From Streptomyces dengpaensis (GTDB taxonomy: Bacteria; Actinomycetota; Actinomycetes; Streptomycetales; Streptomycetaceae), in contig NZ_CP026652.1 in assembly GCF_002946835.1 (NCBI RefSeq), positions 6,076,001 through 6,140,000 on the forward strand: a stretch of 64,000 nucleotides of DNA, written 5' to 3'. The position numbers and the translations under genes are program-made. Each line of letters opens with the position of its first letter. Positions within the stretch are counted from its first letter, which is position 1. The notes beneath the pieces are model-generated. The model made no database searches, was not told the origin of the DNA, and worked only from the letters and a program-made list of their open reading frames with translations. Positions 29,254-38,723 of the stretch are shown here, piece by piece.

Positions 29254-30656
29254 GAGGGGTCCTTGGGGATCGGGGCGGGGATCGAGGCGGGAATCGGTGC
29301 GGGGACCGGTGCGACGAAGGCGGGAAGGAGGCCGAGGAGGATCGCCGCCGCCGGCCAGAGCGGGAGGGTGGGGGCCACGAGGGGGACGACACCGGGACGC
29401 AGCGCCACGGGGTCGTACGCCGCGGCGGCCACCATCAGCGCCGCCACCGCCACGCCCGAGCCCGCGACCAGCCACGCCCGTACGCCCCACGCGTCCGGCC
29501 GGTACCGCGTCCGCGGCGAGCGGCGGCCGCCCAGCCACAGGCCGCCGAGCGCCGCGGCCAGCCCGGCCAGCAGCACCGGCAGGCCGTAGCCGCCGCCTTC
29601 CGCGGTCAGCAGTCCGTACGTGCCCGCGCAGACGCCGAGCAGACCGCCCAGGGTCAGTACGGCGGTGGTGCGGCGGACGGCGGCCGGGACCTCGGCGGTG
29701 CGGCCGTAGCCGCGCGCGTCCATCGCCGCCGCCAGCGCGACCGAACGCTCCAACGCGCCCTCCAGGACCGGGAGTCCGACGTGCAGCAGCCCCCGCAGGC
29801 CCCGGTCAGGGCGGCCGCGCAGACGGCGGGCGGCGCGCAGCCTCCGTACGTCCGCGATCAGGTTCGGCGCGAACGTCAGGGCCACGACGACCGCGACGCC
29901 CGCCTCGTACAAGGCTCCCGGCAGCGACTTCAGCAGCCGCGCCGGGTTGGCGAGGGCGTTCGCCGCGCCGACGCAGATGAGCAGCGTGGCCAGCTTCAGG
30001 CCGTCGTACAGCGCGAAGACCAGGCCCTCCGCGGTGACCCGGCCGCCGATGCGGACGCCCTGCGCCCAGTGGGGGAGGGGGACTTCGGGGAGCGTGACGA
30101 CGAGGTGCGTGCCGGGGATGGGGGAGCCGAGGAAGACGGCGAAGGCGAGGCGGATGCCGAGGACGGCGATGCCGAGCTTGACGAACGCGCCGTACGAGCG
30201 GGCCCAGGGGGCCGTCGTGCGCCGTGCCGCCACGACGTATCCGGCTACGCCGATGAGCAGGGCGAGGAGCAGGGGGTTCGTGGTGCGGGAGGCGGCCGTT
30301 CCCAGGGCCAGGGCCCAGACCCACCACGCGCCGGGGTGCAGGGCGTTGCTTCGGTTCGCCTCCGGCGCGAGGGTACGACGTCGCCGTGGGCGTTTGCCGG
30401 GGATGGTGCCGGGGGTTGGTGGTTGCGCCGACTGGTCCCGCCTTGCGGGACGACGGCCCAGCCACCACGCGCCGGGGTGCAGGGCGTTGCCTCGGTTCGC
30501 CTCCGGCGTGAGGGTACGACGTCGCCGTGGGCGTTTGCCGGGGACGGCACCCGGGGTCGGTGGCTGTGCCGACCGGTCCCGCCCTGCGGGGCGATGGCCC
30601 ACAGCGGTGGCGGCGGCCGCCTCGGCCCCTTCGTTCGCGCCCTTCGTCATCGTCAC
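29250..30656 (-). CDS. ecfT: ECF transporter T component (EcfT) with duplicated N-terminal extension
   Basis: A 468-residue EcfT. Residues about 115-330 are the membrane and coupling part, with MDARGYGRT carrying the Ala-Arg-Gly coupling motif and AARRLRGRPDRG just before; further helices follow to the C-terminus. Residues about 20-113 are unusual: two tandem 47-residue units (SAQPPTPG, GKRPRRRRTL, EANR, NALHPGAWW) from a 141-bp in-frame duplication. Only the last part of the second unit (HPGAWW) leads directly into the first helix. The GTG at 30656 is three bases from the stop of the preceding gene. Confidence 0.92.
   Translation of the reverse strand: MTMTKGANEGAEAAAATAVGHRPAGRDRSAQPPTPGAVPGKRPRRRRTLTPEANRGNALHPGAWWLGRRPARRDQSAQPPTPGTIPGKRPRRRRTLAPEANRSNALHPGAWWVWALALGTAASRTTNPLLLALLIGVAGYVVAARRTTAPWARSYGAFVKLGIAVLGIRLAFAVFLGSPIPGTHLVVTLPEVPLPHWAQGVRIGGRVTAEGLVFALYDGLKLATLLICVGAANALANPARLLKSLPGALYEAGVAVVVALTFAPNLIADVRRLRAARRLRGRPDRGLRGLLHVGLPVLEGALERSVALAAAMDARGYGRTAEVPAAVRRTTAVLTLGGLLGVCAGTYGLLTAEGGGYGLPVLLAGLAAALGGLWLGGRRSPRTRYRPDAWGVRAWLVAGSGVAVAALMVAAAAYDPVALRPGVVPLVAPTLPLWPAAAILLGLLPAFVAPVPAPIPASIPAPIPKDPS
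30321..30602. repeat. 141-bp tandem duplication in ecfT
   Basis: 30321-30461 and 30462-30602 are about 90 percent identical head-to-tail copies. The period of 47 codons keeps the ecfT frame open. Confidence 0.9.
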
Positions 30657-30659
30657 GCC

Positions 30660-31313
30660 TCAGCCCCTGCGGCGTCGGGCCTGCCATATGCCGGCGCCGG
30701 CCAGCACGGCCACCGCCGCGACACCCGCCAGCAGGCCCACCGACGGGCCGCCGCCCTGGCCGCCGGAGGTCTCCTTCCGGGCCTTCGCGGACGCCGTCGG
30801 CCCCGTGGCCGCGACCTGGTCGCCGCACCCCGTCCGCGGGTAGCCCGCGATGGCGCACAGCAGGGCGTTGGTGTCGTAGCGGAGGGGTTCGGCGACCGCG
30901 GCGAGGGCGTCGGCGGTGGTCGCGTCGGAGGGGACGCGGGCGCACGCCGTACGCGGGGACGGCGGTGTCTCGCCGGACGGCGCGTCCTTGGGGACGCCGA
31001 AGTCGAGGACGAGAGCGATCCGCTTCTTGCCGGACTCGGCGGGCGTGCGCGCGCAGATCGAGGTGAAGTCCCTGTCACCGCGCGGCTGGACGGCGTGCCG
31101 CGAGTCCTCGCTCACCGCGAAGCGGAAACCCTGGACGTCGCCGTCGGACGGCCGCACGGTCGACGGACCCTGTGTCGCGTACGTCCACTTCCCGTCCGAC
31201 AGGTCCCAGAAGGACCAGTAGCGGTAGCCGACGGCCTGCGCCTGCCCCGCGCCGCCGAGGACGAGGAGCAGCAGGGCGACGAGGACCAGCGCGGGCGTCC
31301 GACGGCGGCTCAC
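30660..31313 (-). CDS. SCO2322-type membrane-anchored protein of the ECF operon
   Basis: A 217-residue exported protein. It has an N-terminal signal sequence (ALVLVALLLLVLGGAGQAQA), a beta-rich outer domain starting GYRYWSFWDLSDGKW and GDVQGFRFAVSED, and two pairs of conserved Cys (ICARTP, ACARVP, LLCAIAGYPRTGCG). A C-terminal membrane helix follows, ending in RRRRG. It is a constant member of this Streptomyces ECF cluster. I infer a surface role in vitamin capture together with the alpha-toroid protein; no enzymatic motif is seen. The GTG start overlaps the preceding stop (GTGA). Confidence 0.85.
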   Translation of the reverse strand: MSRRRTPALVLVALLLLVLGGAGQAQAVGYRYWSFWDLSDGKWTYATQGPSTVRPSDGDVQGFRFAVSEDSRHAVQPRGDRDFTSICARTPAESGKKRIALVLDFGVPKDAPSGETPPSPRTACARVPSDATTADALAAVAEPLRYDTNALLCAIAGYPRTGCGDQVAATGPTASAKARKETSGGQGGGPSVGLLAGVAAVAVLAGAGIWQARRRRG

Positions 31314-32557
31314 AGCTGCTGCTTCTTGTTGCGGCCGCTGATCAGGAAGCCGATGCCGATACCGGCGACGAGACCGACGCCGATGATCCACCAGACGCTG
31401 ACGCCTTCGGTGTCGTCCGTCTTCTTCTCGTCCTTCTTCTCGTCGCCCGGGGCGACCGAGGAGCCGGACGCGTCCGCCGCCGGACCGGTGGCACCGAGCC
31501 GCTGGACGAGGTCCGTGCCGCCGAAGTCGCGCGGGTCGGCGCCGGTGGCGTGGACGGCGAAGATCAGCTGGGCGTACGCGGCAGGGCCGCCCTGCTCCGC
31601 CCAGGTGCCGGCGTTCTTCTCCAGCCAGGCCAGCGGCTCCTTCGTGGCCTTGGTCCCGCCCGCGGCGGCGAGCGCGACGACCGCGTCCGCGGTGTTGCCG
31701 TAGTCGGGCTGGTCCTCGGCGCCGGCCAGCGCCGACTTGAGGTACGTGTCCTTGGCGAGCACCTCGACGAGGTACGCGGCACCGTTCTGCGCGGCCCGCT
31801 CGGGGTCGGTGCCGTCGGCGGTCTTGCAGGAGAAGGTGTCGACGGCGGGCTGCTTGGCTTCGCCGACGAGGCCCTTGCCGAGCGCGCCGACCACGCCCGC
31901 CGCCGTCGCGTCCGCGTTCGCCGCCAGCTTGCCCTTCTTGTCCGGCTGGAAGGCGAACGCGCCGCCGCCGTCCGCGTCGCACGGGATCGCCAGCTCCAGC
32001 AGGGCGTCGTACGGCGACTTGCCGCCCTTGGCGGCCTCCGAGGGCTTCTCGCCCGCGGCCGTCAGCGCGCCGATCACGACGGACGTCGAGTTGGCGTCGC
32101 TGGGGCCGCCCGCGGTGTACCCCCAGCCACCGTCCTTGTTCTGCACGGACTTCAGCCACGCGACGGCCTTGTCCGCCTGCGCGTCGTGCCCGCCGAGCGC
32201 GGCGAGGGCCTGTACGGCGGCGGCCGTGTTGTTGGTGTCGACCATCGTCTTGGCGTCGCACTGGGCGGTCGCGTCGGCGCGGTACGGCGCGAACGCCCCG
32301 TTCGCGCACTGCTGCCCGGTCAGCCAGTCGACTGCCTTCGCCGCGGGCTTCACCCCGACGGTGTCCTGGGCGAGCAGGGCGAGCGACTGCCGCCAGACGC
32401 CGTCGTAGGTGGGATCGCCGGAACCGAACAGCCCGGACGGGAGCGCCTGGGACGCGGACGGGGAGGGGGACTCGTCGGCGGCGAAGGCCGTCGGCATGAC
32501 AGCGGCACTGATCACGGCCGTGGCGGCCAGTACCGCGGCGCTGCGGCGAACAAACAT
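31310..32557 (-). CDS. Secreted alpha-toroid (prenyltransferase/squalene-oxidase-repeat) protein, membrane anchored
   Basis: A 415-residue protein. Residues 1-26 are a signal peptide (ending MPTAFA-A). The core consists of repeated helix pairs with the QNKDGGWGY-type and QCANGAFAPY motifs of the alpha/alpha toroid fold shared by squalene cyclases, prenyltransferases and intrinsic factor/transcobalamin. A charged linker (DEKKDEKKTDD) and a C-terminal helix (VWWIIGVGLVAGIGIGFLI) plus a basic end follow; there is no LPxTG. Given the operon and riboswitch, I read it as a surface cobalamin-binding subunit rather than an enzyme; none of the cyclase Asp motifs are seen. The ATG at 32557 has AGGGAGAG upstream. 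Confidence 0.88.
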   Translation of the reverse strand: MFVRRSAAVLAATAVISAAVMPTAFAADESPSPSASQALPSGLFGSGDPTYDGVWRQSLALLAQDTVGVKPAAKAVDWLTGQQCANGAFAPYRADATAQCDAKTMVDTNNTAAAVQALAALGGHDAQADKAVAWLKSVQNKDGGWGYTAGGPSDANSTSVVIGALTAAGEKPSEAAKGGKSPYDALLELAIPCDADGGGAFAFQPDKKGKLAANADATAAGVVGALGKGLVGEAKQPAVDTFSCKTADGTDPERAAQNGAAYLVEVLAKDTYLKSALAGAEDQPDYGNTADAVVALAAAGGTKATKEPLAWLEKNAGTWAEQGGPAAYAQLIFAVHATGADPRDFGGTDLVQRLGATGPAADASGSSVAPGDEKKDEKKTDDTEGVSVWWIIGVGLVAGIGIGFLISGRNKKQQL

Positions 32558-32594
32558 GACTCTCCCTGTGGGGAGCTGGGCAGCGCCGGGCATG

Positions 32595-32790
32595 CCGAGG
32601 CATGAGGCTTCCGGGCGGCTCCGGCTCCGTATCCCTCGACGGTGCCTGCCAGCGGCGGGCTGCCGATGGCACGAGCCGGTCACGTCCCGGGCGAGGTGAT
32701 CCGGCTCACCACCGAGGCGGCGGTTCACGGTTGCGGGTCAGCGCCGGAATTGCACCGGCTTCCCCCCGTACGGGTGTGATGACGACGCCC
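32595..32790 (-). promoter_or_regulatory. Cobalamin riboswitch
   Basis: Read on the minus strand, the conserved core runs GGGGGAAGCCGGTGCAATTC, then CGCTGACCCGCAACCGTGA, then GAGCCGGATCACCTCGCC. It closes with GCCCGGAAGCCTCATGCC near the gene. It precedes the first gene of the ECF operon by about 40 bases, so expression of all five genes should fall when B12 is plentiful. Confidence 0.92.
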
Positions 32791-32839
32791 TTACTGTACC
32801 GGCCCGTAAGGAACCGCCAGAGGGGCGGTCAGGGCGGAC

Positions 32840-32950
32840 GAGGGTTTTTCGCCCCCTCCGCCCCTACCCGTGCCGTACCTGGGGGGCTCCGCCCCCCAGC
32901 CCCCCGTATCGCGCTGAACGCGCTCGTCCTCAAACGCCGGAAGGGCTAAA
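32840..32950 (+). repeat. C-rich intergenic repeat, copy 3
   Basis: Starts GAGGGTTTTTCGCCCCCTCC, with a GGGGGGCTCCGCCCCCC hairpin, a GCGCTGAACGCGC hairpin and the TCGTCCTCAAACGCCGGAAG end. Its right edge reaches the stop codon of the MBL-fold gene (32946-32948). Confidence 0.85.
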
Positions 32951-33980
32951 CCCCTTCAGAAGCCACGTACGTCACCGGATCGCTCCCCGTCACCGCCTCC
33001 GCCCGCCCCAGCTTCACCAGCCGCCGCAGATGGGCCTCGGCCTCCGAGACCGCGATGTTCCTTGATCCGTACGGGATGTCGTCCCAGGGCCGGTTCCACT
33101 CCATGCGCTCGGCGAGCTGCCAGGGGGTGAGCGGGGTGGTCAGGAGGGCGAGGAGCCCGGTGAGGCGTTCCTCGTGGTGCGCGAGCAACTCCCGTACGCG
33201 GAAGGGCGCGTCGGCGAAGGCGTGCTGGTGGGCGGGGAGCACCTCGGCGGGGTCGAGGCGAGCGACGCGCTCCAGGGAGTCGAGGTAGTCGCCGAGGGGA
33301 TCGGTGACGGTGGCGTCGTCCGGATCCTCGTACAGGCCGATGTGCGGAGTGATCCCGGGGAGGAGGTGGTCACCCGAGAACAGGCGGCCGTGGCCCGGGA
33401 GTTGGGCCGGGTGCTCCTCTTCCAGGTGGAGGCAGACATGGCCGGGCGTATGGCCGGGGGTCCAGATCGCGCGCAGACGGCGGCCCGGCAGGGCGAGGAG
33501 TTCGCCGGGGACGATCTCGCGGTCGGGGAGCGCGGGGGCGAGGCCGGGCAGGGTGCGCGGGCGCGCGGTGCGCATCGGGGCGATGTGCTCCTCGGGCGCA
33601 CCGGCGGCTTCGAGCTTCGTCGTCATGTACGCGAACCAGCGGCCCGGCTCGGTGCCGCGGGCCCGCCGCACGATCGAGATGTCGGCCGCGTGCATGGCGA
33701 TCCACGCGCCGGACGCCTTGCGGACCTTGGCGGACAGGCCGTGGTGGTCGGGGTGGTGGTGGGTGATGACCACCCCGTGGATCTCGCCGGCCGCGGTGCC
33801 GCAGGCCGCCAGTCCCTCGGCGAGGGTGTCCCAGGAGGCCGGGTCGTCCCAGCCGGTGTCGATCAGCACCGGGCCGCGGTCGGTGTCGACGACGTACACC
33901 AGCGTGTACCCCAGGGGGTTGTCCGGAATGGGAACCCGGATGGACCGTACGCCCCCGCCGTGCTCGGTCATCTGCGCCAT
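32946..33980 (-). CDS. MBL-fold metallo-hydrolase with C-terminal winged helix
   Basis: A 344-residue metallo-beta-lactamase fold protein. The metal motif is THHHPDHHG, with further ligands in TPGHTPGH, SGDHLLPG and the late LPAHQH. The C-terminal 60 residues (LTPWQLAERMEW, EAEAHLRRLVKLGRAEAV) form a small winged helix, as in the LACTB2/glyoxalase II-like group. It may hydrolyse a thioester or phosphoester. I start it at the ATG at 33980 (GGGGAG close upstream); the ATG at 33971 is an alternative. A KstR-like box lies 43 bases upstream, linking it to the lipid degradation set and to the divergent ALDH. Confidence 0.88.
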   Translation of the reverse strand: MAQMTEHGGGVRSIRVPIPDNPLGYTLVYVVDTDRGPVLIDTGWDDPASWDTLAEGLAACGTAAGEIHGVVITHHHPDHHGLSAKVRKASGAWIAMHAADISIVRRARGTEPGRWFAYMTTKLEAAGAPEEHIAPMRTARPRTLPGLAPALPDREIVPGELLALPGRRLRAIWTPGHTPGHVCLHLEEEHPAQLPGHGRLFSGDHLLPGITPHIGLYEDPDDATVTDPLGDYLDSLERVARLDPAEVLPAHQHAFADAPFRVRELLAHHEERLTGLLALLTTPLTPWQLAERMEWNRPWDDIPYGSRNIAVSEAEAHLRRLVKLGRAEAVTGSDPVTYVASEGV

Positions 33981-34022
33981 GGGCTCCCCAATCGCCGCGC
34001 CCGGCCCCCGGCTCACTATAAC

Positions 34023-34190
34023 TAGAACGAGTTTCGACGGTAGCCCGAGTCGACGAACTGCCGGCGCCATCCCGGGCGTTACTCCCGGCGTCCTCCCCGG
34101 CGCTACTCCAGGCGTTCCGCCGTTCCACCCGTGGACTCCATCGCACGGAACTGGTATCAGTTCTCGTATCCGTATCTGATGGAGCGTCAG
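34023..34190. promoter_or_regulatory. Operators between the MBL hydrolase and ALDH genes
   Basis: 34023-34036 (TAGAACGAGTTTCG) matches 7 of 8 fixed positions of the KstR box, on the MBL side. 34148-34163 holds GAACTG-GTAT-CAGTTC. 34176-34190 (CTGATGGAGCGTCAG) is a perfect CTGAYGnnnCRTCAG box, 26 bases before the ALDH start. Confidence 0.65.
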
Positions 34191-34216
34191 AGAACGGCCC
34201 CGGGGAGGCAGTCGCC

Positions 34217-35674
<1,458 letters not shown>

Positions 35675-35676
35675 GG

Positions 35677-35910
35677 ATGGGCGACCGCTGGCAGGTCGAG
35701 GTCGACCGCTCCGTCTGCATCGGCTCCGCCCAGTGCGTCCACCATGCCCCTCGCGCCTTCCGCCTCGACACCGGTATGCAGTCCCACCCGGTCGACCCCG
35801 AGACCGACGCCAACGAGACGATCCTGGGTGCGGCGGAGGGCTGCCCGGTGGAGGCGATCATGATCACGCTGCTGGGGAGCGGGGAGCCGGTGTTTCCGCC
35901 CGAGGACTAG
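35677..35910 (+). CDS. [3Fe-4S] ferredoxin, P450 partner type
   Basis: A 77-residue ferredoxin with the three-cysteine pattern C14-x5-C20 ... C56-P (CIGSAQC, GCPVEA), which holds a [3Fe-4S] cluster. The position of the fourth Cys of 4Fe forms is taken by another residue. Such ferredoxins give electrons to bacterial P450s. It is translationally coupled to ALDH; the nearest P450, the CYP125-like enzyme, is 14 kb away but shares the CTGAYGnnnCRTCAG operator. Confidence 0.92.
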   Translation: MGDRWQVEVDRSVCIGSAQCVHHAPRAFRLDTGMQSHPVDPETDANETILGAAEGCPVEAIMITLLGSGEPVFPPED

Positions 35911-36006
35911 AGGGCGGCGCTGTTACTCGGCAGTTACGAAAATTCGTCCAAAAAATCCCATTCAGGGGGTTCCATCCGGGGCTAGACGTTCTATCGTAGT
36001 AAGTGG

Positions 36007-36189
36007 CCTACGGGACGAGTGAGGGAGTTCAACCGGAGTAGCCGACTTTGGCGAGAAACGAGCAAGTGGTTTCCGCGAAGGCCGACGTCGACGGTCGGGC
36101 TGAGAGGCCGGAAGGTCCGTAGCAGGACTGGATGGCGACCCCTACTACCTGATCCGGGTAATACCGGCGAAGGGAACCCGTCTCGTAGG
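36007..36189 (+). promoter_or_regulatory. TPP riboswitch, apparently without a thiamine gene
   Basis: The thi-box is complete: CTGAGAGG at 36100-36107, then ACCTGATCCGGGTAATACCG directly followed by GCGAAGGGAA (36147-36176). P1 pairs 36007-36019 with 36177-36189 (12 of 13 positions, one wobble). P2 pairs AGTGAGGG (36018) with CCCCTACT (36139) with one bulge. The P3 arm is extended (AGCCGAC with GTCGGGCT, plus an inner GAAAC/GTTTC hairpin). An AT-rich patch at 35930-36000 may be its promoter. Downstream on the same strand there is only a hairpin and then the 3' end of an opposing gene. The rest of 35911-36275 has no CDS. Confidence 0.85.
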
Positions 36190-36197
36190 TTCATTGT

Positions 36198-36229
36198 GTG
36201 CCCGGCCCCGGGTGTCCGCGGCCGGGCAC
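36198..36229 (+). terminator. GC-rich hairpin after the TPP aptamer
   Basis: GTGCCCGGCC (36198-36207) pairs perfectly with GGCCGGGCAC (36220-36229), with a 12-nt loop and no U-tract. It could be the terminator of the riboswitch expression platform. Confidence 0.7.
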
Positions 36230-36239
36230 TGTGCGTTGC

Positions 36240-36283
36240 GTACGGAACTGTCTGGTTCTGTGTGTACGGAACTGTCTAGTTCC
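36240..36283. repeat. 24-bp direct duplication across the stop of the KstR-like gene
   Basis: Two copies of GTACGGAACTGTCT(G/A)GTTC at 36240 and 36264. The second contains the stop codon (36276-36278). Each carries a GGAAC...GTTCC inverted repeat. Confidence 0.75.
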
Positions 36284-36941
36284 GGGTGTCCGGCGCCGTC
36301 AGGTCGATCAGGCGGCACACCGTCTCGATGTCGATCTTCACCTGGGCGATGGACGCGCGGCCCGAGAGCCAGGTGATGAGCGCCGAGTGCCAGGTGTGCT
36401 CGATGACGCGCACGGCGGAGAGCTGGGCAGGGGTGGGATCGTCGAGGCCCATCGCGTCGAGGATGATCGCCGTGGTCTGCCGGGACACCTGGTCGACCTC
36501 GGGGCTGACACTGCGGTCCGCGAAGGTGAGCGCGCGGACCATGGCGTCGGCGAGGTGCGGCTCGCGCTGCAGTGCGCGGAACGCCCGCATCAGCGTCTCC
36601 GCGACCCGCTCGGCCGCCGTCTCGCCCGTCGGCGGCTTCTTCCGCAGCGTGCCGTGCATGTGCTCCAGCTGGTCCTGCATCGTGGCGACCAGCAGATGGA
36701 CCTTCGAGGGGAAGTAGCGGTAGAGCGTGCCCAGGGCGACCTGCGACGACTCCGCGACCTCACGCATCTGCACCGCGTCGAAACCGCCCCGGCTGGCCAG
36801 CTGCGCACTCGCGTGCAGGATCCGGCGGCGGCGTGCCTCCTGCCGCTCGGTGAGCGGAGGAGCGGCGGGAGACGTGATGGGGGACGTGGGGTGCGACGCC
36901 GGTCGCGCGGTCTTCGAGTCCGCCTTGGCTTCCGCAGGCAT
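36276..36941 (-). CDS. TetR-family repressor, KstR-like
   Basis: A 221-residue TetR regulator. The DNA-binding domain (about residues 35-82) reads RRRRILHASAQLASRGGF, MREVAESSQVALGTLYRYF and PSKVHLLVATMQDQL. The ligand domain has AFRALQREPHLADAMVRAL, FADRSVSPEVDQV and RVIEHTWHSALITWLSGRAS. The arrangement and several of these runs resemble KstR, the mycobacterial repressor of cholesterol and lipid degradation genes that responds to acyl-CoA intermediates. A perfect KstR consensus box lies upstream (37114-37127), fitting autorepression. The start is uncertain: I use the ATG at 36941; ATGs at 36959 and 36986 are possible. Confidence 0.88.
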   Translation of the reverse strand: MPAEAKADSKTARPASHPTSPITSPAAPPLTERQEARRRRILHASAQLASRGGFDAVQMREVAESSQVALGTLYRYFPSKVHLLVATMQDQLEHMHGTLRKKPPTGETAAERVAETLMRAFRALQREPHLADAMVRALTFADRSVSPEVDQVSRQTTAIILDAMGLDDPTPAQLSAVRVIEHTWHSALITWLSGRASIAQVKIDIETVCRLIDLTAPDTRN

Positions 36942-37113
36942 GGGTCCGTTCCGTGACATCAGCGAGAGGGAGCGACGAGTCAGCATGGCAGGGCTTCTCG
37001 CCGCCGCGCGAGTCAGCCGACCCGGCCACGTGGTCGTGGCGTGAATCACCCGATCCACCGCTCACAGCGGGGCTACCTGCCGGTAGATTCAGTGCTCCTT
37101 GAACGATCAAGTC

Positions 37114-37127
37114 TGAAACTTGTTCTA
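37114..37127. promoter_or_regulatory. KstR consensus box upstream of the KstR-like gene
   Basis: TGAAACTTGTTCTA matches all eight fixed positions of TnnAACnnGTTnnA. It lies between the divergent repressor and glycosyltransferase genes. Confidence 0.75.
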
Positions 37128-37181
37128 GATTAGCGTCCCGTCGTAATCTCGCGGGACAGTGCAGGGAGAAGGGGGCCCAGA

Positions 37182-38723
37182 GTGACCGCTGAGGCCATGG
37201 AGGCGGGCCCCGGGGAGGGTGCGGCCGCGGACGGCGGCCGACGTCTGCGCATCGCGCTCCTCACATACAAAGGGAACCCGTTCTGCGGCGGCCAGGGCGT
37301 CTACGTACGGCACCTCTCGCGCGAGCTCGCTCGCCTCGGGCACCGGGTCGAGGTCATCGGCTCCCAGCCCTATCCGGTGCTGGACGAAGACCTCCCCGAG
37401 CTGAGCCTCAGCCTCACCGAGCTGCCCAGCCTCGACCTCTACCGCCAGCCGGACCCCTTCCGCACCCCGAAGCGCGACGAGTACCGGGACTGGGTCGACG
37501 CTCTGGAGGTCGGCACGATGTGGACCGGCGGCTTCCCCGAACCGCTGACCTTCTCGCTGCGCGCCCGCCGCCATCTCCGCGCCCGGCGCGGGGACTTCGA
37601 CGTCATCCACGACAACCAGACCCTCGGCTACGGCCTGCTGGGCGATGTGGGCGCACCGCTGGTCACCACCATTCACCACCCCATCACCGTCGACCGGCAG
37701 TTGGAGCTGGACGCCGCCGAGGGCTGGCAGCGCCGCGCGTCCGTACGCCGCTGGTACGCCTTCACGCGCATGCAGAAGCGCGTCGCGCGCCGGCTGCCGT
37801 CCGTGCTCACCGTATCCGGTACGTCACGCCAGGAGATCGTCGATCACCTGGGTGTGGCTCAGGACCGTATCCACGTCGTCCACATCGGCGCGGACACCGA
37901 CCTCTTTTCGCCGGATCCCTCGGTACGGCAGGTACCGGGCCGGATCGTCACCACCTCCAGCGCGGACGTGCCGCTCAAGGGCCTGGTCTTCCTTGTCGAG
38001 GCGCTCGCGAAGGTGCGGACCGAACACCCCGGGGCGCACCTCGTCGTCGTCGGCAAGCGCGCCGAGGACGGGCCCGTCGCGCAGGCCATCGAGCGGTACG
38101 GGCTCGAAGGCGCCGTCGAGTTCGTCAAGGGCATCTCGGACGCGGAACTCGTCGACTTGGTGCGCTCGGCCGAGGTCGCGTGCGTGCCCTCCCTGTACGA
38201 GGGGTTCTCCCTGCCCGCCGCCGAGGCGATGGCGACGGGTACGCCGCTGGTGGCCACGACGGGCGGGGCGATCCCGGAGGTCGCAGGGCCCGACGCAGAG
38301 ACGTGCCTGGCGGTGCCGCCGGGCGACTCGGGGGCCTTGGCCGCAGCGCTGATCCGCCTCCTTGGCGACCCGGAACTGCGGGTGCGGCTCGGCGCGGCCG
38401 GGCGTGAGCGGGTACTGGAGCGGTTCACCTGGGCGCGAGCGGCTGCTGGCACGGTGGCCCACTACCGGGAGGCCATGGCCGGCTCCGCCGGCGGGGCCCT
38501 GCCCCGCTCCGCGGGCCCGCTCTCCCGCCGCTCCGCGGCGGCCCTCGACCGCTCCCTTCGCGCGAGTGGCGGAACCCCCACCGTGCCCCCGAATCCCAGC
38601 CGCTCCGCGGCCCAGACTCCCGGCCGCTCCGCGGCCGCAACAGATGTCGCCCCCGCGACGGGCGCCACGGGCGCGTTGGGCGCCACCTCCACCTCAGACC
38701 GCGAAAGCAGGGCCACGTGCTGA
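37182..38723 (+). CDS. GT4-family glycosyltransferase
   Basis: A 513-residue GT-B fold glycosyltransferase. The N-terminal domain opens ALLTYKGNPFCGGQGVYVRHL (nucleotide-sugar loop), and the C-terminal domain has TSSADVPLKGLVFLVEAL and PSLYEGFSLPAAEAMATGTP with the Glu-x7-Glu motif. It probably acts at the cytoplasmic membrane face on a lipid or glycan acceptor. The last 75 residues are a low-complexity tail rich in Ser, Ala, Arg and Pro, encoded by repeated CGCTCCGCGG. The start is the GTG at 37182. The stop overlaps the methyltransferase start, and a third gene overlaps in turn, giving a tight three-gene operon. Confidence 0.9.
   Translation: MTAEAMEAGPGEGAAADGGRRLRIALLTYKGNPFCGGQGVYVRHLSRELARLGHRVEVIGSQPYPVLDEDLPELSLSLTELPSLDLYRQPDPFRTPKRDEYRDWVDALEVGTMWTGGFPEPLTFSLRARRHLRARRGDFDVIHDNQTLGYGLLGDVGAPLVTTIHHPITVDRQLELDAAEGWQRRASVRRWYAFTRMQKRVARRLPSVLTVSGTSRQEIVDHLGVAQDRIHVVHIGADTDLFSPDPSVRQVPGRIVTTSSADVPLKGLVFLVEALAKVRTEHPGAHLVVVGKRAEDGPVAQAIERYGLEGAVEFVKGISDAELVDLVRSAEVACVPSLYEGFSLPAAEAMATGTPLVATTGGAIPEVAGPDAETCLAVPPGDSGALAAALIRLLGDPELRVRLGAAGRERVLERFTWARAAAGTVAHYREAMAGSAGGALPRSAGPLSRRSAAALDRSLRASGGTPTVPPNPSRSAAQTPGRSAAATDVAPATGATGALGATSTSDRESRATC

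Noticed and set aside
36196..36278. Short ORF directly after the TPP aptamer as its regulated gene
   Set aside because: Only about 27 codons starting at a GTG in the hairpin, no ribosome site, and sequence made of a duplicated gene end.
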